Positions 1 through 6,093 of a stretch of 7,711 nt of DNA are shown here, piece after piece. The notes under the pieces were generated by a model. The model was not told the origin of the DNA. It saw only the letters and a program-made list of their open reading frames with translations, and did no database searches. The stretch spans positions 1-7,711 of the forward strand of contig JASEEW010000086.1 in the NCBI GenBank assembly GCA_030019485.1. Reading direction: 5' to 3'. The translations under genes and the position numbers were made by a program. The stretch's first letter is position 1; every line of letters starts with the position of its first letter. Source of the stretch: Thermoplasmatales archaeon. GTDB lineage: Archaea > Thermoplasmatota > JASEFT01 > JAUWIS01.

Positions 1-2
1 AC

Positions 3-77
3 ACGGAAGTAAGAAAAATAATGGACAGTTTGCTTTGCCCATATAAATCAACCATGGGAAAGCGGGAGGCTAGTTAG
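3..77 (+). CDS. Possible 3' end of a gene entering from the left edge (unrecognised)
   Basis: A reading frame open from the left edge runs 24 codons and stops at TAG (75-77). Its visible end reads roughly ...VRKIMDSLLCPYKSTMGKREAS, which has the mixed charged and hydrophobic look of a protein C-terminus, but I recognise no family. It would converge on hypF, leaving an 18-bp gap, which fits the tight spacing elsewhere in the window. The last codons coincide with a stretch (73-82) resembling the repeats near 3170, so the tail could be altered by a repeat remnant. Chance openness over 24 codons is quite possible. Confidence 0.3.
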   Translation, partial: TEVRKIMDSLLCPYKSTMGKREAS

Positions 78-95
78 CAAAACGCAAAAGTCCAG

Positions 96-2324
96 TTATT
101 TTAATTTATGCCCAACAACAGCATTCTGCCCAGCAGAAATCCCCCCGTCACCGTTTGGAATATTGTTATGAGTTAGGAATTTTTTATCAGTATTTTTCAC
201 AAAATCATTCACAATTCTGGTGATTGCAGTGTTGTAGGATACGCCGCCTGTGATACCAATGTATCTAATGTTTTTCTCATCTGCCTTTTCAATAGCAATT
301 TCTGTTAGTTTTTTTAACAGGTGATAAACAAATGAGTATGATAAATCCGCTTTATTCCTTTCAGAATTTTTTTTATTTTTTGAGCAACTAATCAGATGAC
401 TGAATAAATCTACCGTGTTAACAATCCTTCTATCCTGATCCACTATCTCAACCTCAAAATCATATTTCAATCTTCCATTTTCAAGATATTTTTCAAGCTT
501 CATCGCAGGCTCGCCATCGTATGTCTGCTTCTGGCATATCTTCAGATAGCAGGAGAGGGCATCAAGGACCCTGCCGAAACTTGTTGTCAGAGGCGCATTT
601 TTCATGCTTTTCCTGAGCAGGTCTGATTCTTTTTCATCAAAATAATCATTTTCCATTCCTGTTTTTTCAAGGATGGCGAAAACAATCCTTCTTGGGTCTT
701 TGACAGCAGCATCCCCACCTATCAATGGTATTTCCTCCAATGAGCCGATTCTCTCAAATGAATTGTAATCAGATAACAAAACCTCCCCGCCCCATATTTT
801 ACCATCTGTTCCATACCCGGCACCATCAAGCGTTAATGCGATGATTGGTTCATTGATCTTGCTGTCAATCATTAAAGAAACTGCATGCGCCCAGTGATGC
901 TGAACCCTAAACAGCTCTGCATCATGTTTTTCTGAAATTTTTTCTCCAAACTTTTTTGTAACATATCTAGGGTGTAGGTCAACACCAACGCCGTCTATTG
1001 AGTTTACCCCTAAAAGGGTCATGAGATGCCCTGTGCTCTCCTCCAGAAATGTGAGTGTTGGATAATATGTTGTATTGCCAATATACTGTGAAGAATAAAC
1101 CCCCTTATTCTTTGAAACAGAGGCAGAAACATTCTGCTCAGCCCCAACACCAACAATGCTGCCATCGTAATCAACATCTATTTTCACTGGAACATATCCC
1201 CTGGATTTCCTGATAAAAAATCTCCTTTCATCGTAAACCCTGATAACTGAATCATCGCATCTGCTGATAATATCTCTGTTATGTAAAAGGTAGCATTCTG
1301 CTCCAAGTTCAAACACGTCGTTATTCCGAATTATCATGGGCTCCCCTGGTATGTTCGCAGACGTCATCACAACACCATCGCTTCTCATGTTATGGAAAAG
1401 GACATGATGCAGTCCAGAATAAGGCAGCATAATACCAATATTCGGAAGACCAGGTGAAACATCCTTCAGAATTCCACTAAGCCCATGATGGTTTTTTTTT
1501 CTCAGTAGCACAACAGGTTTCTGAGGAGAGGTCAAAAGTTTTTCTTCCGCATCAGAAATCTCAGCATGTCTTTTCACAGTATCCAGGTTTCTCATCATAA
1601 CCGCAAACGGCTTCTGCTCCCTTTTGTACCATTCCCTCATTTTTTTCACAGCCTTCAGGGAACAGCATATGTGCATCCCACCCCATCCTTTAAGCACACC
1701 AATAACATTTTTGTCCAGAAGCATAGCAAATTCCTTTACCGGATTATTTGTATCAACAATCCCCCTGTTCTTGTCATAAAGCACATACTCTGGCCCGCAT
1801 CCTGGGCAGGATGTTGTCTGAGCATGAAATCTCCTGTCTTCAGGACTTAAATATTCTTTTCTGCATGATTTACATAAAACAAAATCATTCATTGATGTGT
1901 TCCTCCTGTCATAGGGCATATCTTTTATTAGAGAAAAACGCGCACCGCAGTTGGTGCAGTTTGTGAAAGGATAAAGGTATCTTTTGTTTCTCCTGTCAAA
2001 CAGTTCCTTTAAGCAGTCATTGCATATTCCTGTATCAGCAGGCAGTGTTGAGTGTTTTACACCATTCCTGCTTTTTAGTATAATAAAATGCTCATATTTT
2101 TCACTGGTTTTTTCAATTATAACATCATCAATCCTTGCAAGCGGCGGCAGCTCCATCCTCAGTGCTGTTAAAAATTTTTTGTAATCCCTGTCAAGACCCA
2201 TCTCAACGTTTGAGCCGTTATTTCTCACATAACCTTTTAGCCCCATTCTTTTTACTATTCTGTAAACTGCTGGTCTGAACCCCACGCCCTGAACAACACC
2301 CCTGATAAATATTTTGCAGCTCAT
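96..2324 (-). CDS. hypF: Carbamoyltransferase HypF, [NiFe]-hydrogenase maturation
   Basis: HypF uses carbamoyl phosphate and ATP to carbamoylate the C-terminal cysteine of HypE, the first step in making the cyanide ligands of the [NiFe] active site; it acts in the cytoplasm. All domains are visible in 742 residues, the usual full length. An acylphosphatase domain (about 1-90) carries VQGVGFRP with Arg17 and Asn35. A double zinc finger has four CxxC pairs at 101/104, 123/126, 151/154 and 173/176. A YrdC-like domain spans about 190-380, with KPFAVM near 238 and TSANIPGEP near 321. The Kae1-like carbamoyltransferase domain (about 390-740) has VQHHWAH (474-480), DGAGYGTDGKIWGGE (500-514), GGVSYN (693-698) and NGDGG (724-728). 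The ATG overlaps the TGA of the preceding KaiC-like gene as ATGA, so translation is probably coupled. No promoter of its own is apparent. The gene looks intact. Confidence 0.97.
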   Translation of the reverse strand: MSCKIFIRGVVQGVGFRPAVYRIVKRMGLKGYVRNNGSNVEMGLDRDYKKFLTALRMELPPLARIDDVIIEKTSEKYEHFIILKSRNGVKHSTLPADTGICNDCLKELFDRRNKRYLYPFTNCTNCGARFSLIKDMPYDRRNTSMNDFVLCKSCRKEYLSPEDRRFHAQTTSCPGCGPEYVLYDKNRGIVDTNNPVKEFAMLLDKNVIGVLKGWGGMHICCSLKAVKKMREWYKREQKPFAVMMRNLDTVKRHAEISDAEEKLLTSPQKPVVLLRKKNHHGLSGILKDVSPGLPNIGIMLPYSGLHHVLFHNMRSDGVVMTSANIPGEPMIIRNNDVFELGAECYLLHNRDIISRCDDSVIRVYDERRFFIRKSRGYVPVKIDVDYDGSIVGVGAEQNVSASVSKNKGVYSSQYIGNTTYYPTLTFLEESTGHLMTLLGVNSIDGVGVDLHPRYVTKKFGEKISEKHDAELFRVQHHWAHAVSLMIDSKINEPIIALTLDGAGYGTDGKIWGGEVLLSDYNSFERIGSLEEIPLIGGDAAVKDPRRIVFAILEKTGMENDYFDEKESDLLRKSMKNAPLTTSFGRVLDALSCYLKICQKQTYDGEPAMKLEKYLENGRLKYDFEVEIVDQDRRIVNTVDLFSHLISCSKNKKNSERNKADLSYSFVYHLLKKLTEIAIEKADEKNIRYIGITGGVSYNTAITRIVNDFVKNTDKKFLTHNNIPNGDGGISAGQNAVVGHKLK

Positions 2325-3049
2325 AAAAATCTGATTTCCGCGGGTTTCCCCTCAATCTCATATTCCACTGGTGCTTTGCTGTACCGCAGCGGCGATTTGT
2401 CAACAGAAAGAATTTTTCTGTACTCTTTTTGTGTGTTTAAGTTTTTCTTCCACATACTTATTTTTAGTGTTATAGCAGAATCAAATGCTGACATAAGCCT
2501 GCCTATGTATTTTTGCGTGTAGAATGTTCCCTCAACAAGATAAACAGATGTTCTTTTTGCGGATTCATAGGTTGTTTTCTCCCTAGCAAGATGATTATAC
2601 AGCGGTTCTTCACCATGCCTCATTATAGATTCAGACAATGAAACAACAATGTTGAAAACATCTCCCTTTGGCACAAGTTTTTTTAATGTCTCCCTGTATT
2701 TTGATGCGAAATCTGATAGGTCAATATTACCTAAAACATCTTTTGTCCTTTCCACTGATGAAAGGTCAATGAAATAAAGTTTTTTTTCATCATAGAATTT
2801 TGTCAAATCAATATTATGTGTTCTCGCATAACTCATCATCTGTTCAGGAGGCATGGAGAAACAGTCGATTAAGCCAACGTTTCCCGCCTCAATTCTTTTT
2901 TTCAGTAATATTAATAAAAATCTGTCACCCAGACAGCCCCCCTCACCGAGGAATCCTCCCCACTCAACAATCAGGTTTGTTGTGCCTTTCACAAAACCCC
3001 CGCCAAGAAGCTCATCAAGCTTTGGATAGCACGTAGATATGATTTCCAT
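2321..3049 (-). CDS. KaiC/RecA-superfamily protein with degenerate Walker A (probably inactive ATPase)
   Basis: The protein has 242 residues. The N-terminus (YPKLDELLGGGFVKGTTNLI, 8-27) matches the entry to a KaiC/RadA-like RecA fold, where a GxxxxGK[T/S] loop should follow. Here the segment is EWGGFLGEGGCLGDR (29-43), with no GKT or GKS. The expected Walker B strand reads VFNIVVSLSES (131-141) and has no aspartate at the usual place. LYFIDLS (91-97) and the C-terminal strand pattern still fit the fold. The family includes inactivated members tied to signalling; the function here is unknown. I chose Met at 3049 over an ATG 32 codons upstream because the extra residues come from repeat DNA, a TATA-like box (3074-3082) lies 29 bases before this ATG, and GGTGG precedes it by four bases. 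The gene overlaps hypF by 4 bp, suggesting a shared transcript and perhaps a shared process. Confidence 0.78.
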   Translation of the reverse strand: MEIISTCYPKLDELLGGGFVKGTTNLIVEWGGFLGEGGCLGDRFLLILLKKRIEAGNVGLIDCFSMPPEQMMSYARTHNIDLTKFYDEKKLYFIDLSSVERTKDVLGNIDLSDFASKYRETLKKLVPKGDVFNIVVSLSESIMRHGEEPLYNHLAREKTTYESAKRTSVYLVEGTFYTQKYIGRLMSAFDSAITLKISMWKKNLNTQKEYRKILSVDKSPLRYSKAPVEYEIEGKPAEIRFL

Positions 3050-3073
3050 AAAACCACCAATGTAATACCCTGA

Positions 3074-3082
3074 TATAAAAAT
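3074..3082 (-). promoter_or_regulatory. TATA-like box for the KaiC-like gene / hypF unit
   Basis: On the minus strand this reads ATTTTTATA, centred about 29 bases before the ATG at 3049. That is archaeal TATA spacing for a transcript with almost no leader. It sits in a small imperfect palindrome (GATAT-AAAA-ATATC, 3072-3085). The placement supports the shorter start of the gene. It is a motif call only. Confidence 0.5.
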
Positions 3083-3115
3083 ATCGAATACTTCGGAATT
3101 GCTTGCTTTGCACCT

Positions 3116-3140
3116 ACGGAAATGCTTTGCACTTTTCCGT
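3116..3140. repeat. Small inverted repeat (hairpin)
   Basis: ACGGAAA (3116-3122) pairs with TTTCCGT (3134-3140). The loop contains a further TGC/GCA pairing (3123-3125 with 3129-3131), leaving two unpaired bases on one side. It belongs to the repeat cluster between the tRNA and the KaiC-like gene and would form in RNA from either strand. Confidence 0.65.
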
Positions 3141-3146
3141 CGCATC

Positions 3147-3195
3147 GCAAAAATACTTCGGAATTTTGCTAACGCAAAATTCCTCGTATTTTTGC
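3147..3195. repeat. Long near-perfect inverted repeat with 4-base loop
   Basis: Arms of 23 and 22 bases flank TAAC (3170-3173). The outer GCAAAAATAC pairs perfectly with GTATTTTTGC (10 bp), the inner AATTTTGC pairs with GCAAAATT (8 bp), and between them TTCGG faces CCTC as a partly paired internal loop. The outer right arm (3187-3195) can instead pair with GCAAAAATA at 3215-3223, so two exclusive folds are possible. On the minus strand it would be transcribed only if RNA polymerase reads past the tRNA. Confidence 0.85.
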
Positions 3196-3216
3196 TCAGT
3201 CGCTCCGTTCCTTCGC

Positions 3217-3221
3217 AAAAA
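3217..3221 (-). terminator. Oligo-T stretch after tRNA-Arg
   Basis: Five T residues on the minus strand begin five bases after the discriminator base of the tRNA. T runs are the usual archaeal termination signal, so this probably ends or weakens the tRNA transcript before the repeat cluster. Confidence 0.4.
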
Positions 3222-3225
3222 TAGA

Positions 3226-3300
3226 CGGGCGTGAGGGGATTCGAACCCCTGATCCCAGGCTTAGGAGGCCTGTGCCCTATCCAGACTAGGCTACACGCCC
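3226..3300 (-). tRNA. tRNA-Arg, anticodon CCT (reads AGG)
   Basis: The minus strand folds into a full cloverleaf. The acceptor stem GGGCGTG pairs with CACGCCC. The D arm has GCCT/GGGC and a loop with GG. The anticodon stem CAGGC/GCCTG encloses CTCCTAA, giving anticodon CCT (3263-3265). The five-base variable loop is GGATC. The T arm is AGGGG-TTCGAAT-CCCCT. The discriminator is G (3226). CCA is not encoded and there is no intron. The gene diverges from pyrF, with an A/T-rich 80-bp gap holding its likely TATA box, and its 3' end abuts the repeat cluster. Confidence 0.97.
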
Positions 3301-3323
3301 TTAATGTTAAATGCCCTTTTTAG

Positions 3324-3332
3324 ATATTAAAC
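3324..3332 (-). promoter_or_regulatory. TATA-like box for tRNA-Arg
   Basis: The minus strand reads TTTAATATC, centred about 28 bases before the 5' end of the mature tRNA. The same A/T-rich block reads ATATTAAA on the plus strand, about 50 bases before pyrF, so it could serve both directions. I see no better-placed box or clear ribosome binding site for pyrF. Confidence 0.4.
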
Positions 3333-3380
3333 TTATGAATGCAGAAATCTTTTTCATTTACAAAAACCTTATCCCCATTT

Positions 3381-4022
3381 ATGAAAAAAGAAACACACCT
3401 AATCCTTGCATTGGATGAGACAGACAGGGAGAAAGCGCTGAATGTTGCCGAGGAGGTTTATGATGTTGTGGATGCAATAAAGGTAAACTATCCTCTTGTT
3501 CTCAGCGCCGGCATCGGCGTTGTTGAGGAGCTGTCAAAACTTTCAGATGTTATCTGTGATTTCAAGATTGCGGATATACCAAACACGAATATGCTTATAG
3601 TGAAGGAAGTCCTGAAACATAACGCATCAGGTATCATTGTTCACGGATTCATGGGAGGGGATTCTGTTAAAGCATGCGTTGATGCTGCCGAAGGAAGGGA
3701 TGTTTTTGTTGTGACAGAGATGAGCCATCCAGGGGCTGTTGAATTCATGCAGCCTTTGACAGACAAACTCGCCCAGCTTGCGGTGGATGCTGGCGCCGCC
3801 GGTGTTATAGCACCAGGAACAAGACCTGAAAGAATCAAACACATAAGGGATATTGTTGGTGACCTGCTAATTCTCAGCCCTGGTGTCGGTGTACAGGGCG
3901 GTAAAGCATCTGATGCAGTATCTGCTGGTGCTGATTATGTTATTGTTGGAAGAAGCATATATAAATCAGATAATCCTAGGAAAACCGCGGTAGAGATTGT
4001 GAATGAAATCAGGGGTGTTTAA
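3381..4022 (+). CDS. pyrF: Orotidine 5'-phosphate decarboxylase (OMP decarboxylase)
   Basis: This enzyme converts OMP to UMP, the last step of de novo pyrimidine synthesis, as a cytoplasmic TIM barrel. The 213-residue protein is of archaeal length. The active-site set is complete: Asp12 in LALDET, Lys34, the DFKIAD triad (Asp60, Lys62, Asp65), Ser115 in EMSHPGA, the phosphate-binding PGVGVQGG (167-174) and Arg191 in VGRSIY. The SHPGA and GVGxQGG motifs favour OMP decarboxylase over the related hexulose-phosphate synthases. I start at Met 3381 (MKKETHLILALDE) rather than 3339, because the extra 14 residues are unlike the family and come from A/T-rich upstream DNA. There is no Shine-Dalgarno site, so the mRNA may be leaderless or short-leadered. 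It is transcribed alone, away from the tRNA and towards the ABC permease; the two stop codons share TTAA (4019-4022). Confidence 0.95.
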   Translation: MKKETHLILALDETDREKALNVAEEVYDVVDAIKVNYPLVLSAGIGVVEELSKLSDVICDFKIADIPNTNMLIVKEVLKHNASGIIVHGFMGGDSVKACVDAAEGRDVFVVTEMSHPGAVEFMQPLTDKLAQLAVDAGAAGVIAPGTRPERIKHIRDIVGDLLILSPGVGVQGGKASDAVSAGADYVIVGRSIYKSDNPRKTAVEIVNEIRGV

Positions 4023-4879
4023 TCCAGATCAGTTTTCCCGAAAATATACAGCCCAAGTATAAAAACAACAATAAAAAATAAAACCATTCCTGTTAAACTT
4101 TCTTTTGTGGATAAAACCCTCATTGTCTGTCCAACTCCTCCTAAAATGTTGCTGTATGCAGACATGCAGTTATCTGGGTTTATGGCATACAGCATCTTGG
4201 CATACCATGGAAAATCAGTATTTTTAAAGCCATATGATGTGAGTGCATTTGTTGTAACCGCATAGTATACTACACCTATCTGTGAAATAATCGGTATTAT
4301 GAAAAGCCACATAACTATTGAAACAATGAGACAGGATGTGGTTGTTTTGAACAATGTTGAGAAAAACATTGCTAAAGCAGCCCAGCATGCGATGCAGAGG
4401 AGTATTAATCCTAATGCCCCACATGCCTTTAACACATCCCCTGCACTTGGTAGAACACCTGAAACGCCTATTATGCAGATATATCCTATTGAAAGAACAG
4501 CAACATATACTACAGCTATGGATGAGAATGCACCAAGGAATTTCCCACAGAATATTTCATTTCTTGAAACAGGTTTTGATAATAATAGATATATGGATTT
4601 TTTTACCCTCTCACCAACTATGGAATCATATGATAGTGCTATGGCAAGTATTGCCGGGAATATACTCGTAATACTCAGAACCATTCCCAAAACAGTATTT
4701 GGTCCCTGTTTATACAGTGGCTCATCAGGATTTCCTCCTATGAGTATGCCGCCGTATGTTGAGGCAGAGATAAACACCACTCCAAGTATTATGCCTATGA
4801 CCAGCAGTCTTTTTGTTTTAAAATTCATGTAAAATTCTTTCTTTGCAATATTGCAAATCCCTGTTAGCTCATCCCTCAT
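4019..4879 (-). CDS. ABC-2 type transporter permease (NosY-like)
   Basis: This is the membrane half of an ABC exporter made with the ATPase encoded just upstream; substrate unknown. The 286-residue protein has six predicted membrane segments at about 24-46, 64-84, 114-139, 148-173, 182-208 and 263-280, with a short cytoplasmic N-terminus. The loop YDSIVGERVKKSIYLLLSKP followed by VSRNEIFCGK (84-113) is the characteristic ABC-2/NosY coupling region. A larger external loop (about 209-262) lies before the last helix. I choose the ATG at 4879 because AGGTGA (4885-4890) stands five bases before it; the GTG at 4888 that would lengthen the protein by three residues lies inside that site. The gene overlaps the ATPase gene by 11 bp, implying coupled translation. 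Confidence 0.9.
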   Translation of the reverse strand: MRDELTGICNIAKKEFYMNFKTKRLLVIGIILGVVFISASTYGGILIGGNPDEPLYKQGPNTVLGMVLSITSIFPAILAIALSYDSIVGERVKKSIYLLLSKPVSRNEIFCGKFLGAFSSIAVVYVAVLSIGYICIIGVSGVLPSAGDVLKACGALGLILLCIACWAALAMFFSTLFKTTTSCLIVSIVMWLFIIPIISQIGVVYYAVTTNALTSYGFKNTDFPWYAKMLYAINPDNCMSAYSNILGGVGQTMRVLSTKESLTGMVLFFIVVFILGLYIFGKTDLD

Positions 4880-5798
4880 TTTTTTCACCTGTAAGTCTCA
4901 GGAACACATCCTCTAAACTCAGGGTTACCTCGCTCACACTTTTTATCCTTCCCCCCTCTTTGGTGATTACTGTCACAATCTCTGGTATAAGCTCTGAGTT
5001 TTTCACTTTTGCTTTTAAAATATTTCCATCTGCAGATAAATCAACAACACCATCTATGCCCCTCACAGCATTTATCAGCTCCTCATCCATATTAATGCAT
5101 TCAATTTGAACATTTATTTCCCCTCCAAGTTTCGTTAAATTATCTATTGAGTCAACCCTGAGCAGTTTCCCATTGTTGATAATCCCGACCCTGTTGCAAA
5201 CCTCCTGAACCTCATAAAGAAGATGGGATGAAATGAAAATCGGTATCTCTTTACCAAGCTTTTTAATCAGCTGCCTTGTTTCATAGGAGCCTTTTGGGTC
5301 CAAGCCAACTGTCGGCTCATCCAAGACTAAAAGTTTTGGTTTGTTTATTAATGCCTGGGCAATAACAAGCCGCTGCCTCATACCATGCGAGTATGTTTTG
5401 ACCTTTGAGTTTTTCCTTTCAGATAAGCCAACCATGCCCAGCAACTCATCAATTCTTTTACTTCTCTCTTCCTTTGGTATTCTGAACAATGAGGCATAAT
5501 AGTTTAGATGCTCAACAGCATTGAGTTCGGGATAAAAATCGAACTGGTCAGGTACAAAACCAATCTGCATTTTTGCCTTAACCCCATCCTTGAACACATC
5601 GTAACCCAGGATTTTAACACCGCCCCTTGTTGGCTTTGTTATTCCCATCATCATTTTTATTGTTGTTGTCTTACCTGCACCATTTGGACCAAGGAAGCCG
5701 AAAACATCTTTTTCATGCACTCTCAGATTCAGATTATTTACTGCTAAAACCTTTTTGTAAGCCTTTGTTAGGTTTACTGTTTCAATAACCTTTTCCAT
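4869..5798 (-). CDS. ABC-2 type transporter ATP-binding protein
   Basis: This is the nucleotide-binding subunit that drives the permease encoded next to it. In 309 residues it has Walker A GPNGAGKTT (37-45), a Q-loop at Gln85 (FVPDQFDFYP), the signature YSHGMRQRL (136-144, with SHGMR in place of LSGGQ), Walker B LLVLDEP (156-162) followed by GLDP, and the switch His192 in ISSHLL. About 80 residues beyond the nucleotide-binding domain (230-309) form the accessory C-terminal domain common in drug, NosF-like and antibiotic-efflux ATPases. Such two-gene cassettes often export drugs, peptides or lipids or support copper-enzyme assembly; nothing here selects among these. The start has GGGA shortly upstream. 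The gene is divergent from hypC across a 78-bp control region. Confidence 0.93.
   Translation of the reverse strand: MEKVIETVNLTKAYKKVLAVNNLNLRVHEKDVFGFLGPNGAGKTTTIKMMMGITKPTRGGVKILGYDVFKDGVKAKMQIGFVPDQFDFYPELNAVEHLNYYASLFRIPKEERSKRIDELLGMVGLSERKNSKVKTYSHGMRQRLVIAQALINKPKLLVLDEPTVGLDPKGSYETRQLIKKLGKEIPIFISSHLLYEVQEVCNRVGIINNGKLLRVDSIDNLTKLGGEINVQIECINMDEELINAVRGIDGVVDLSADGNILKAKVKNSELIPEIVTVITKEGGRIKSVSEVTLSLEDVFLRLTGEKNEG
4885..4890 (-). promoter_or_regulatory. Shine-Dalgarno site of the ABC-2 permease
   Basis: AGGTGA on the minus strand, five bases before the ATG at 4879, matches the archaeal 16S rRNA anti-SD. It lies inside the end of the ATPase gene and decides the permease start against the overlapping GTG at 4888. 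Confidence 0.75.
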
Positions 5799-5826
5799 TA
5801 CTTCCCTTATCGGGTTAATGCCTAAA

Positions 5827-5849
5827 AAATGTTGCTATCCACAACATTT
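5827..5849. promoter_or_regulatory. Candidate operator: 8-bp perfect inverted repeat
   Basis: AAATGTTG (5827-5834) and CAACATTT (5842-5849) are exact reverse complements separated by seven bases. The centre-to-centre spacing suits a dimeric helix-turn-helix regulator. The right half runs into the hypC TATA box, so binding could block hypC, the ABC exporter, or both. No regulator gene is adjacent. The symmetry is directly visible; the role is inferred. Confidence 0.45.
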
Positions 5850-5853
5850 ATAA
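5847..5853 (+). promoter_or_regulatory. TATA box for hypC, possibly shared with the divergent ABC operon
   Basis: TTTATAA is centred 27 bases before the hypC ATG, the spacing expected for a leaderless archaeal mRNA. On the other strand TTATAAA lies about 52 bases before the ABC ATPase ATG and would give a leader of about 26 bases containing its GGGA site. Use in both directions is inferred. Confidence 0.55.
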
Positions 5854-5876
5854 CAAACCACTCCCTTTTCTATTTT

Positions 5877-6089
5877 ATGTGTCTTGCAATACCTGCAAGG
5901 GTGGTAGAAATAAACGGCAGTAATGCAAAGGTGGATTTCGGAGGCACATTCAGGGATGTTAATCTCTCGCTGGTGGAGGCAAAAAAAGGGGATTATGTTC
6001 TTGTTCATGCAGGTTATGCTATTCAGGTTATGGATGAAAAGGAGGCGAATGAAACCCTGAAACTATGGGAGGAGATGCTTGGCAAGTGA
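5877..6089 (+). CDS. hypC: Hydrogenase maturation chaperone HypC/HybG
   Basis: HypC is a small chaperone that with HypD holds the iron while its CN and CO ligands are added, then delivers it to the hydrogenase large subunit. The start is fixed by the family N-terminus MCLAIPARV: Cys2, exposed after Met removal, is the essential ligand residue. The rest is typical, with FGGTFRDVNLSLV (21-33), GDYVLVHAGYAI (38-49) including His44, and a C-terminal acidic helix with DEKEANETL (53-61). At 70 residues it is of normal length. An in-frame ATG at 5829 would add 16 residues and bury Cys2, so I reject it. No Shine-Dalgarno site is present, while the TATA box sits 27 bases before the ATG, so the mRNA is probably leaderless. 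The NifU-like gene follows after four bases. Confidence 0.95.
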   Translation: MCLAIPARVVEINGSNAKVDFGGTFRDVNLSLVEAKKGDYVLVHAGYAIQVMDEKEANETLKLWEEMLGK

Positions 6090-6093
6090 GAAT

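Larger units (their letters stand above)
3086..3223. repeat. Cluster of nested direct and inverted repeats beside tRNA-Arg
   Basis: Several short modules recur exactly: ATACTTCGGAATT at 3088-3100 and 3153-3165; TGCTTTGCAC at 3104-3113 and 3123-3132; and TCCGT-N4-TCGCAAAAATA at 3136-3155 and 3204-3223, the last copy ending three bases from the tRNA. Two hairpins lie inside (listed separately). No credible gene is present. The open frame across part of it on the minus strand is only an upstream extension of the KaiC-like gene. The structure resembles a small dispersed repeat or non-autonomous element of unknown type. One weakly similar stretch occurs at 73-90. Confidence 0.75.

Noticed and set aside
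2920..2990. Frameshift explaining the missing P-loop of the KaiC-like protein
   Set aside because: Reading the other frames of this segment gives no GxxxxGK[T/S], and the frame on both sides is continuous.
3072..3085. GATAT-AAAA-ATATC palindrome as a regulator site
   Set aside because: The arms are only 5 bp of A/T-rich sequence and are explained well enough as part of a TATA box.
3050..3145. Upstream extension of the KaiC-like gene by 32 codons to an ATG at 3145
   Set aside because: The added residues come from the repeat cluster and from the TATA-like box; the family N-terminus begins at the Met at 3049.
3086..3223. CRISPR array
   Set aside because: The repeats differ in sequence and length, and there are no regularly spaced identical repeats and no cas genes.
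3339..3380. Longer pyrF start at 3339
   Set aside because: The 14 extra residues do not resemble OMP decarboxylases, which begin shortly before the LALDET strand.
4299..4832. A 177-codon plus-strand open frame opposite the ABC-2 permease
   Set aside because: It is antisense to a clear membrane protein gene, has no family features and no start signal.
5829..5876. Longer hypC start at 5829
   Set aside because: It would bury the essential Cys2 and place the TATA box inside the coding region.
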